From CALJIC01 sp039805565 (GTDB lineage: Bacteria; Chloroflexota; Chloroflexia; Chloroflexales; Roseiflexaceae), in assembly GCA_039805565.1 (NCBI GenBank), contig JBDLTZ010000133.1, positions 1-10,789 on the forward strand: DNA of 10,789 nucleotides, read 5' to 3'. Positions 1-5,596 of this stretch are shown one piece after another; within the stretch, counting starts at the first letter, position 1; every line of letters starts with the position of its first letter. Below the pieces are notes generated by a model that did not search any database, was not told where the DNA came from, and was given only the letters and a program-made list of their open reading frames with translations. Both the position numbers and the translations under genes were made by a program.

Positions 1-2
1 CG

Positions 3-296
3 CCGCAGGGAGACGCGCGGCTGACTGTAGAGGGCATGGACTCCGAGGGCCGCGCCAAGACCGAGATCCTCGTCACGGTCAACGGCGCCGAGGTGTACCG
101 CGGTCCCAACCCGCTCCCCGACGACGACATCCCGCTGGAGACGGGGACCTGGGCGGCGCACAGCTGGCCATTCGACGCCTCGCTGCTGCGCGCCGGCCAG
201 AACGAGGTCAGCATCACCAATCTCTCCCGCGGCGCGTTCAGCCGCCCACCGTTCTTCGCGCTGGACTACGCTGTGGTGGAGCTGGAGACGCCGTAG
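3..296 (+). CDS. C-terminal fragment of a beta-sandwich (carbohydrate-binding-like) protein, 5' end outside the window
   Basis: The reading frame is open from the left edge, so the gene begins before the window; the Met at 36 is internal. About 97 residues are visible and end in TAG at 294-296. The text alternates hydrophobic and polar residues, with NGAEVYRGPNPLPDDD, then a Trp/Ala stretch, then LRAGQNEVSITNLS and a final FFALDYAVVELE. This pattern (a named part such as 'NG..v..GpnP', then 'L..G.N.i.I.NL', then an aromatic-rich last strand) is typical of jelly-roll modules that close glycoside hydrolases, polysaccharide lyases or sialidase-like enzymes. I cannot name the parent enzyme. The gene converges on the amidase gene, and the two stop codons are 6 bp apart. 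Confidence 0.7.
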   Translation, partial: PQGDARLTVEGMDSEGRAKTEILVTVNGAEVYRGPNPLPDDDIPLETGTWAAHSWPFDASLLRAGQNEVSITNLSRGAFSRPPFFALDYAVVELETP

Positions 297-306
297 GGGG
301 CCCTAC
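293..306. repeat. Small palindrome spanning both convergent stop codons
   Basis: GTAGGG at 293-298 pairs with CCCTAC at 301-306 around a 2-nt centre. The plus-strand gene's TAG (294-296) and the amidase's TAG (complement of 303-305) are mirror images inside it. No T tract follows on either strand, so a terminator role is not supported. Confidence 0.4.
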
Positions 307-1775
307 CCCAGCGCTGACTCCAGCGCCGCCGCCAGCGCGATCAGCCGCGTCTCCTCGTGCGGCCCTGCCACCAGCTGCGCCCCCACCGGCAGCCCCTCCG
401 GCGTCGCGCCGCACGGCAGCGACAGCGCAGGGGCGCCAATGAAGCTCCACAGGATGCAGTTCTGCGAGAGCGTCAGGAAGTAGCGCTCCACCTCCGTGCT
501 CGGCGGCGCGGCCACCGGGCAGGTCGGCATCAGCAGCGCGTCGAAGCGCCCCATCTCCGCCAGCACCCGCCCGCGCACCTGCGCCCGCGCCCGCTGCGCC
601 CGCAGGTACTCTACCGCCGACACCTGCCCCGCCTCATCGAGCTGCTCGTACACCGGGCGCGTGTAGCGCTCGGCGTTGGCATGCAGGTCGCCGTAGCCGC
701 GGTGGTAGGCGGCCGCCTCGCAGCGGCTGATGATCAGGCCGAGCGCCACCGCCAGGTCGAAGTCCTCGCGAACCGGGCCGGGGGTCAACATGACCTCCAC
801 GCCAGCAGCGCGGAGCGCAGCGACCGCCTGCTCGAAGGCGCGCAGCACCTCGGGCGCACACCCCTCCAGCGTGCTCTGCGGCACACCCACCCGCAGCCCG
901 CGCACGTCCTTGCGCAGCGCCCCGCTGTAGTCGCCCCCCACGAGCGTGCCTAGCAGCGCCGCCGTATCCCCCACCGTCTGCCCCATCGGTCCGACGTGAT
1001 CCAGGCTCCAGGAGAGGGTCGTCACGCCGTCGGTCGGCACCAGCCCATAGGTGGCCTTGAGCCCCACCACGCCCGAGAGCGCGCTCGGCACGCGGATCGA
1101 GGCGCGCGTGTCGGTCCCGAGCGAAGCCATGCTCATGCCAGTCGCGATGCTGATCGCTGAGCCGCCGCTCGAGCCGCCCGGGTCGCGCGTGCTGTCGTGC
1201 GGGTTTCGGCTCTGCGGCGTCACAACGCCCAGCGCGAACTCGTGGGTCTGGGTCTTGCCGACGATGACCGCGCCGGCCTCGCGCAGCCGCCGCACCGACT
1301 CGGCGTCGTCCCGCGCGACATTGCCCTCGAGCATGCGCGAGCTGGCGGTATTGCACATGCCGGCTACGGCGATCACGTCCTTTACCGAGACCGTCACGCC
1401 GTGGAGTGGGCCGCGCACCCTGCCGCGCCGCCGCTCGTCATCCAGCAGCCGGGCCTCGCGCAGCAGCTCCTCGGCCGGTGCCACGCAAACGAAGGCGTTG
1501 AGCTCCTCCTGGCGAGCGGCAACCGCCTCCAGCGCGGCTTCCACCAGTGCAACGGCCGTGAGCTCGCCCTGCGCCATAAGCCGCTGGGCTTCGGCGATCG
1601 TCGGCCAGGGCCGGGTGGGCGCCAGGCGCGGCGCCGGCAGGTCAGGGAGCGCAGGGCGCCCCTGGCCCGCGAGCGGGGTCGTGAAGGCCGGGCGCGTCTC
1701 GGGCGCGTCGGCGTCGAGCGCCCGCAGCAGCGTCACCGAGTCGCGGAAGCCCTGCCGGGTTGGGCTAAGTGCCAT
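303..1775 (-). CDS. Amidase signature family enzyme, allophanate/carboxybiuret-hydrolase-like candidate
   Basis: A 490-residue cytoplasmic amidase. The Ser-cisSer-Lys triad can be read: Lys132 in VSVKD, cis-Ser202 in the GGSSGGSA loop, and nucleophile Ser226 in GTDTRASIRVP, with the 24-residue spacing between the serines usual in the family. The C-terminal half keeps the DALLMPTCP and LPVGAQLVAGP landmarks. One oddity: the usual GG before the nucleophile (GTDTGGS) is Arg-Ala, in the segment that forms the oxyanion hole. The ATG at 1773-1775 follows an AAAGGA-type ribosome site and lies 28 bp after the stop of the biuret-hydrolase-like gene, so it is the last gene of the catabolic block. It has no fused AH_C domain; that function sits in the separate gene at 3175-3966. 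By context it may cleave allophanate or a related N-carboxylated urea. Family certain, substrate inferred. Confidence 0.9.
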   Translation of the reverse strand: MALSPTRQGFRDSVTLLRALDADAPETRPAFTTPLAGQGRPALPDLPAPRLAPTRPWPTIAEAQRLMAQGELTAVALVEAALEAVAARQEELNAFVCVAPAEELLREARLLDDERRRGRVRGPLHGVTVSVKDVIAVAGMCNTASSRMLEGNVARDDAESVRRLREAGAVIVGKTQTHEFALGVVTPQSRNPHDSTRDPGGSSGGSAISIATGMSMASLGTDTRASIRVPSALSGVVGLKATYGLVPTDGVTTLSWSLDHVGPMGQTVGDTAALLGTLVGGDYSGALRKDVRGLRVGVPQSTLEGCAPEVLRAFEQAVAALRAAGVEVMLTPGPVREDFDLAVALGLIISRCEAAAYHRGYGDLHANAERYTRPVYEQLDEAGQVSAVEYLRAQRARAQVRGRVLAEMGRFDALLMPTCPVAAPPSTEVERYFLTLSQNCILWSFIGAPALSLPCGATPEGLPVGAQLVAGPHEETRLIALAAALESALG

Positions 1776-1803
1776 GGATCGTCCTTTCGAGGTTCCTGTC
1801 GTC

Positions 1804-2499
1804 TTAACCCGCCTGCTGCAGAGCCGCGATGACCTTGTCCGACTCCGAGACCGTGCCGAACACCCCGCCCTGCATCTTCACCATCTTCAGCGCGCTCTGG
1901 TAGTTGCCGTAGTCCGTCGCGCCCGTGCAGTCGGAGAGCAGCAGGCACTCGAAGCCGCGGTCGTTGGCGTCGCGCATGGTGGTGTGCACGCATACGTCGG
2001 TGGTGATGCCGGTGAGGATCAGGTGCGTGATGCCGCGCCGCCGCAGCACCAGCTCAAGGTCGGTGGCGTAGAAGCTGCCCTTGCCCGGCTTGTCGATCAC
2101 GATCTCGCCGGGGGCCGGCGCGAGCTCGGGGATGATCTCCCAGCCCGGCTCGCCGCGCACCAGGATGCGCCCCATCGGCCCTGGGTCGCCGATACCGGCG
2201 CCAATGCGCCTGCTGCGCCACAGCTTGTTCGGCGGGCAGTCCGAGAGGTCCGGCCGGTGCCCCTCGCGGGTGTGGATCACCGTCATCCCGGACTCGCGGG
2301 CGGCCGCCAGCACCATCTGGATCGGCTCGATCGGCGCGGCGGTGAGCGAGAGGTCGTAGCCCATCAGGTCAACGTAGCCGCCCTTGCCGCAGAAGTCGGT
2401 CTGCATGTCGATGATCACCAGCGCGGTGCTCGCTACATCGAACGCGTAGTCGTAGGGTTCAGCGGGGACAACCAGCGCCCCCGGCATGGTGTTGGTCAT
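1804..2499 (-). CDS. biuH: Isochorismatase-family cysteine hydrolase, probable biuret amidohydrolase
   Basis: A 231-residue alpha/beta hydrolase of the isochorismatase-like (cysteine hydrolase) superfamily. The triad is Asp31 (VIIDMQTDF), Lys137 (IDKPGKGSF) and Cys170 (GITTDVCVHTT). From memory, the biuret hydrolase of Rhizobium leguminosarum uses Asp36, Lys142 and Cys175, a constant offset of five. The stretches FCGKGGYVDLMGYDLSL, RIGAGIGDPGP, GEPGW.IIPEL and KMVKMQGGVFG also match that enzyme as I recall it. BiuH turns biuret into allophanate and ammonia. The ATG (2497-2499) overlaps the stop of the upstream paralogue as ATGA, implying translational coupling; the amidase starts 28 bp downstream. 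Two blocks of 38-39 nt are identical to the upstream paralogue. Other ureide amidohydrolases (RutB, N-carbamoylsarcosine amidase) are the main alternatives, but the match is closer to BiuH. Confidence 0.88.
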   Translation of the reverse strand: MTNTMPGALVVPAEPYDYAFDVASTALVIIDMQTDFCGKGGYVDLMGYDLSLTAAPIEPIQMVLAAARESGMTVIHTREGHRPDLSDCPPNKLWRSRRIGAGIGDPGPMGRILVRGEPGWEIIPELAPAPGEIVIDKPGKGSFYATDLELVLRRRGITHLILTGITTDVCVHTTMRDANDRGFECLLLSDCTGATDYGNYQSALKMVKMQGGVFGTVSESDKVIAALQQAG

Positions 2500-3161
2500 G
2501 AGAGTGCCTCCAGCACGCGGGGGGAGTCGGCCACCCAGCCGAAGATCCCGCCCTGCGCCGCAATCATCTTCAGGGCCGCCGCGTGGAACTCGGGGAAGTA
2601 GCTACCGGTGCAGTCCGAGAGCACCAGGCACTCGTAGCCGCGGTCGTTCGCCTCGCGCACCGTCGTGTGGACGCAGACCTCGGTGGTGACGCCGGCCACC
2701 AGCAGGCTCCGCACGCCGCGGTGCCCGAGCATGCTGTGCAGGTCGGTGGCGTAGAAGCTGCCCTTGCCCGGCTTGTCCACCACCGGCTCGCCGGGGAGCG
2801 GCCGCAGCTCGTCCACGATGTCGTGGCCGTAGGCGCCGCGCACCAGCACGCGCCCCATCGGCCCCTCGTCGCCGATGCCCACGGCCAGGTTGCCACGCCG
2901 CCGCTTGGCCGGCGGGCAGTCCGAGAGGTCCGGCCGGTGCCCCTCGCGCGTGTGCACCACGAACAGGCCGCGGGCGCGCCAGGCGTCAAGCAGCCGTCGC
3001 AGCGGCGGCACTACCCGGCGCAGCGGCGAGACATCGTTGCCGAGCAGCTCGCCAAAGCCGCCCGGGTCCACGAAGTCGCGCTGCATGTCGATCACCAGCA
3101 GCGCGGTGGTGTCCGGGTCGCACACGAACGGGTAGGGGTCAGCGGGGATCTGGATGCTCAT
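2496..3161 (-). CDS. Second isochorismatase-family cysteine hydrolase (paralogue of the BiuH-like gene)
   Basis: A 221-residue cysteine hydrolase with an intact triad: Asp25 (LVIDMQRDF), Lys130 (VVDKPGKGSF) and Cys163 (GVTTEVCVHTT). It shares THTREGHRPDLSDCPP-type and KGSFYATDL segments with its downstream neighbour. The substrate-side loops differ: after the catalytic Asp it reads VDPGGFGELLGNDVS instead of CGKGGYVDLMGYDLS, and SYFPEFHAAAL replaces ATDYGNYQSAL near the C terminus. It is therefore probably active on a different but related amide or ureide. The ATG at 3159-3161 has a strong GAGGAGG ribosome site 5 nt upstream and follows the AH_C gene stop by 13 bp. Its TGA overlaps the next ATG. 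Substrate not recognisable from sequence. Confidence 0.88.
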   Translation of the reverse strand: MSIQIPADPYPFVCDPDTTALLVIDMQRDFVDPGGFGELLGNDVSPLRRVVPPLRRLLDAWRARGLFVVHTREGHRPDLSDCPPAKRRRGNLAVGIGDEGPMGRVLVRGAYGHDIVDELRPLPGEPVVDKPGKGSFYATDLHSMLGHRGVRSLLVAGVTTEVCVHTTVREANDRGYECLVLSDCTGSYFPEFHAAALKMIAAQGGIFGWVADSPRVLEALS

Positions 3162-3174
3162 CGGGGCCTCCTCG

Positions 3175-3966
3175 TCAGCGGGCTGCGGCCGCCATGTACG
3201 TGCGCCAGCCGCCGTGCTCGGAGATGTCCGGGTGCGCCTCGGCCAGCGCGCGCGGGAAGACCAGGCCCGCGACGGTGCTCAGGTCCTCCAGCACCACCTG
3301 CTCGCGCTCCATGTGCGGCGGCAGGCTGGCCTTCACCTGCGGCCAGAGCGCCTCGGAGACGCGGTAGAGCTCGCCCTCCACCGCCGCGCCGCCCGGCTCG
3401 CCCTCGTCCAGCCGGTAGAGGCCGGGGTGTACATCGCGCACGGTGTGGATGCGATAGTGCGCCTCGGTGCGGTAGACTCCCAGATACGGCGCGCCGCTCA
3501 GGGCCGCGTGGCGCGGCATGCCGCGCATGTGCGCCCCGAAGACCATCAGCTCGAAGGCGAAGTCGTCCGGGTCTTTGTCCATGCGCGCGGTGCCGGTGCG
3601 GTAGGGGTACTCGGCCCAGCTCCCGTAGCGTGTGATCTCCATGCCGTTCTTGAGCGTGAAGCGCGCCTCGCCGAGCATCCCGTCGATCACACGCCCGTCG
3701 GACAGCTCCACCGGGCCGCGGTAGAGCCCGGGCGGCTCGATGTTGGCCACCCGCCGCCACACGTCGTCCGGCACGTGGTAGAGCTCGGCCGCCACGCTCC
3801 CGCCGCCTACCTCGTCGCGCAGCATCGCCGGGTAGCGGTCGCCGATCGAGTAGAGCCGGTAGCACGGCGCGGTGCGGACCTCCTCGAGGAACGTCGCGCC
3901 CCGCAGCTTCCAGTGAGCGGACTGGCCGCGCATCAGCCCGCCGTTGAATACCACCAGGTTGGACAC
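3175..3966 (-). CDS. Tandem allophanate-hydrolase C-terminal-type (AH_C, gamma-glutamylcyclotransferase-like) two-domain protein
   Basis: A 263-residue protein formed of two copies of the roughly 120-residue domain normally found once, at the C terminus of allophanate hydrolase (AtzF/DUR1,2 type), where it decarboxylates N-carboxycarbamate. Copy 1 (about residues 4-123) runs from VVFNGGLMRG through RTAPCYRLYS and ELYHVP to YGSWAEY. Copy 2 (about 138-260) runs from MVFGAHMRGMP through TEAHYRIH and GELYRVS to ISEHGGWRTY. Copy 2 keeps the GAH motif (His146) of AtzF-type domains; the aligned position in copy 1 is Leu11. Copy 1 keeps the VELSDGRVIDGMLGE strand, which is degraded in copy 2. The start is GTG at 3964-3966, preceded by GGAAGAGG. 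It is the first gene of the catabolic block, 180 bp after the lipoprotein gene. No amidase domain is fused. Domain assignment is strong for copy 2 and good for copy 1; function is inferred. Confidence 0.82.
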   Translation of the reverse strand: MSNLVVFNGGLMRGQSAHWKLRGATFLEEVRTAPCYRLYSIGDRYPAMLRDEVGGGSVAAELYHVPDDVWRRVANIEPPGLYRGPVELSDGRVIDGMLGEARFTLKNGMEITRYGSWAEYPYRTGTARMDKDPDDFAFELMVFGAHMRGMPRHAALSGAPYLGVYRTEAHYRIHTVRDVHPGLYRLDEGEPGGAAVEGELYRVSEALWPQVKASLPPHMEREQVVLEDLSTVAGLVFPRALAEAHPDISEHGGWRTYMAAAAR

Positions 3967-4009
3967 AGTATCCTCTTCCAGTTAGATAAGGTTCACGCCT
4001 GTTGCCTCA

Positions 4010-4052
4010 CCTCCCACACCTCTCCCTGTCGCGTGAGTGGGGAGCTGGGAGG
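4010..4052. repeat. Imperfect GC-rich inverted repeat between transporter and catabolic genes
   Basis: CCTCCCA (4010-4016) pairs with TGGGAGG (4046-4052), and the interior CTCTCCC/GTGGGGAG pairs partly. It lies next to the perfect 13-bp hairpin at 4072-4101. Together they resemble the C-rich/G-rich intergenic hairpin families seen dispersed in Chloroflexota genomes; that resemblance is from memory. Confidence 0.35.
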
Positions 4053-4071
4053 CAGTACAATGCCGCATCTG

Positions 4072-4101
4072 CCCCCCTTCTCCCCTGAGGGAGAAGGGGG
4101 G
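4072..4101. repeat. Perfect 13-bp stem hairpin between the lipoprotein and AH_C genes
   Basis: Left arm 4072-4084 (CCCCCCTTCTCCC) is exactly complementary to the right arm 4089-4101 around the loop CTGA (4085-4088). It lies 45 bp after the lipoprotein stop and 105 bp before the AH_C start. No run of T follows on the minus strand, so it is not a classical intrinsic terminator. It could instead stabilise the 3' end of the transporter mRNA or attenuate read-through, or be a dispersed repeat unit. The remainder of the 180-bp gap (3967-4146) holds only the weaker inverted repeat at 4010-4052 and the ribosome site of the AH_C gene. Confidence 0.6.
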
Positions 4102-4146
4102 TGGGGGGATACGGGGGTGAAGCGCTCCCGCCCGCGGAGGGAGACC

Positions 4147-5287
4147 CTACTGGGGGATCGTCCCGATCACGCCCTCGACCAGGTAGTCGGTCTTCTCCAG
4201 CGTCACTGTGTCCGGCTGGTCGCCCTCGATCCGCACCTGGCCGGCCTGGTCCTTGATCGGGCCCTTGAAGGGCTGCAGCGTGCCGTCGATGATGTCCTGC
4301 TTCACCTTCAGCACCAGGTCCTGCACGTCCTGCGGCACGCCGGCCCCGAACGGCGCCAGCGTCACCACGTTATCCTTGACGCCGTAGCGGGTCAGCTCCG
4401 TCGTGTGGCTGCCGGCCATCACGTCCTCGATCATCTTGGTGTAGAGCGGGCCCCAGTTCCAGATCGCCGCCGTGATCCAGCCCTTCGGCGCCACCGTGCT
4501 GGCGTCGGCGTGGTAGCCCACCGACATCACGCCGCGCTTCTCGGCCACCTCGATCACCGGCTTCGGGCAGTCCTGGTGCTGCGTCAGCACATCGATGCCC
4601 TGGTCGATCAGGCTGTTGGCCGCCTCGCTGTTCTTCGCCGGGTCGCACCAGCTGGCGGTGAACACCACTGGTGGTCACGTCGGGGTTCACCGACTTCGCG
4701 CCGAGCTGGAAGGCGTTGATGTTGAGCAGGGTCTGCGGGATGGGGAAGGCCACGATGTAGCCGAGCTTGTTCGTCTTCGTCATCTTGCCGGCGGCCACGC
4801 CCGCGGCGTACACCATCTGCCAGATCTCGCCAAAGTAGCTGCTGACGTTGGCCTTCGGCTCCAGGCCGCCCTGGTGCAGGAAGGTGACGTCCTTGTGCTT
4901 CTCGGAGACGTTCACCGCCGGGCCGAAGTGGCCGTAGCTGGTGGGGAAGATCAGCGTCGCGCCGTCCGAGATCATCTGCTCCATCACGCGCTCGGCGTTT
5001 GCGTCCTCCGGCACGTTCTCGGCCGTCACCACCTCGATCGTGTCGCCCAGCTCCTTTTCGGCGTACAGCCGGCCCTGGTCGGCGGCGTAGTTGTAGCCGT
5101 AGTCGTCCACCGGGCCGACGTACAGAAAGCCGACCTTGAGTTTTTTGGCGGCGGGGTCGACCAGCCCCTCGGCGGGGGCGGCGGTGGGCGCGGCGGCCGG
5201 GGCGCCGCCGCAGGCGGCCAGTACGATCGTGGTCAGCAGCAGGGCGGCAAAGCGCCGCGCGGCGCGGGTCAGGTGTCGAGACTGCAT
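4147..5287 (-). pseudogene. BMP-family ABC transporter substrate-binding lipoprotein, frameshifted as read
   Basis: The start is the ATG at 5285-5287, which has AAGGAG 6 nt upstream; an upstream in-frame Met at 5311 lacks this. A lipoprotein signal peptide follows (Arg-rich n-region, hydrophobic core, LAAC lipobox with Cys26), then an Ala/Pro/Thr linker. The mature part is a BmpA/YufN-type periplasmic-binding fold: KVGFLYVGPVDDYGYNYAADQG, ISDGATLIFPTSYGH and NKLGYIVAFPIPQT. At 4668-4670 the frame breaks after NPDVTT. The family sequence resumes one base out of frame as VVFTASWCDPAKNSEAANSLIDQG and continues to VEGVIGTIPQ and a TAG at 4147-4149. Joined, it would be about 379 residues, normal for the family. 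The change is one extra base or two missing; most homologues would have one more residue here, which favours a 2-base loss. The break lies at the centre of a 21-bp near-palindrome (4658-4678), so real mutation and sequencing error are both possible. BMP proteins usually bind nucleosides; the neighbours suggest a ureide or nucleobase-like ligand. Confidence 0.85.
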
Positions 5288-5430
5288 GGTTCGCTCCTTG
5301 AGTGTCTGCACGGTACGGGTGTGAGGAGCGGTGACGTTCGACGAACCGCGCTGTTCGTCCGCTTCGCTGTCGTCCGCCCTGGGCGATTCGTCCAGGTCGC
5401 GGCGTTCTCTGTCGGGGCCACCTCCTTTCC
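5288..5430 (-). other. Leader of the lipoprotein gene: ribosome site, small hairpin and an orphan Shine-Dalgarno-like site
   Basis: Reading on the minus strand, AAGGAG at 5294-5299 sits 6 nt before the ATG and fixes the lipoprotein start. A 7-bp perfect inverted repeat GACGAAC/GTTCGTC (5340-5346 with 5353-5359) lies about 50 bp upstream. A full consensus AAAGGAGGTGG (complement of 5418-5428) adjoins the heptad array but has no start codon within a normal distance. I see no recognisable riboswitch. Confidence 0.45.
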
Positions 5431-5594
5431 AGTGCTGAGTGCTGAGTCGTGAGTACTGAGCCTTGAGTCGTGAGGTTTGAGTCTTGATTCTTGAGTCGTG
5501 AGTTTTGAGTGACCGCTGAACACTTGGCCCTCAGCGCTCAGCACTTGGCACTCAGCCCTCAGCGCTCAGCACTTGGCCCTCAGCACTCAGCACT
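5431..5594. repeat. Heptanucleotide repeat array with mirror-image halves
   Basis: About 23 consecutive 7-bp units keep one phase from 5431 to 5594. The left half (5431-5507) has 11 units of AGTNNTG type (AGTGCTG, AGTCGTG, AGTACTG, AGTCTTG). The right half (5522-5594) has units ACTCAGC, CCTCAGC, GCTCAGC and ACTTGGC, with ACTTGGC recurring every 3-4 units. The halves are complementary in type: the first 16 bases (5431-5446) and the last 16 (5579-5594) are perfect reverse complements. The array starts 2 bp after the permease stop on the minus strand and would form a long stem in the transcript between permease and lipoprotein genes. Confidence 0.85.
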
Positions 5595-5596
5595 CG

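Noticed and set aside
1051..2601. Long plus-strand open frame (516 codons) opposite the amidase and cysteine hydrolases
   Set aside because: Ser/Arg/Ala-rich translation with no family motif; it mirrors well-conserved minus-strand genes and arises from high GC.
4072..4101. Intrinsic terminator after the lipoprotein gene
   Set aside because: The stem is perfect but no T-rich tract follows on the minus strand, so it is listed as a hairpin repeat.
4147..4668. Separate 173-residue protein
   Set aside because: Its sequence is the C-terminal half of the BMP lipoprotein, continuous with 4670-5287 after correcting one frame change; it has no ribosome site of its own.
3154..4719. Long plus-strand open frame (521 codons) opposite the AH_C gene and lipoprotein gene
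   Set aside because: Antisense shadow running through an intergenic hairpin; His/Arg/Val-rich text without motifs.
5288..5430. Purine or other riboswitch ahead of the lipoprotein gene
   Set aside because: BMP transporter genes sometimes have one, but I could not identify a conserved aptamer core; only a 7-bp hairpin is visible.
5269..5544. Small minus-strand open frame of 91 codons across the heptad array
   Set aside because: It encodes repeat-derived Ser/Thr/Arg text, overlaps the lipoprotein start and lacks a ribosome site.
5431..5594. CRISPR array
   Set aside because: Units are 7 bp and contiguous, with no spacers and no cas genes.
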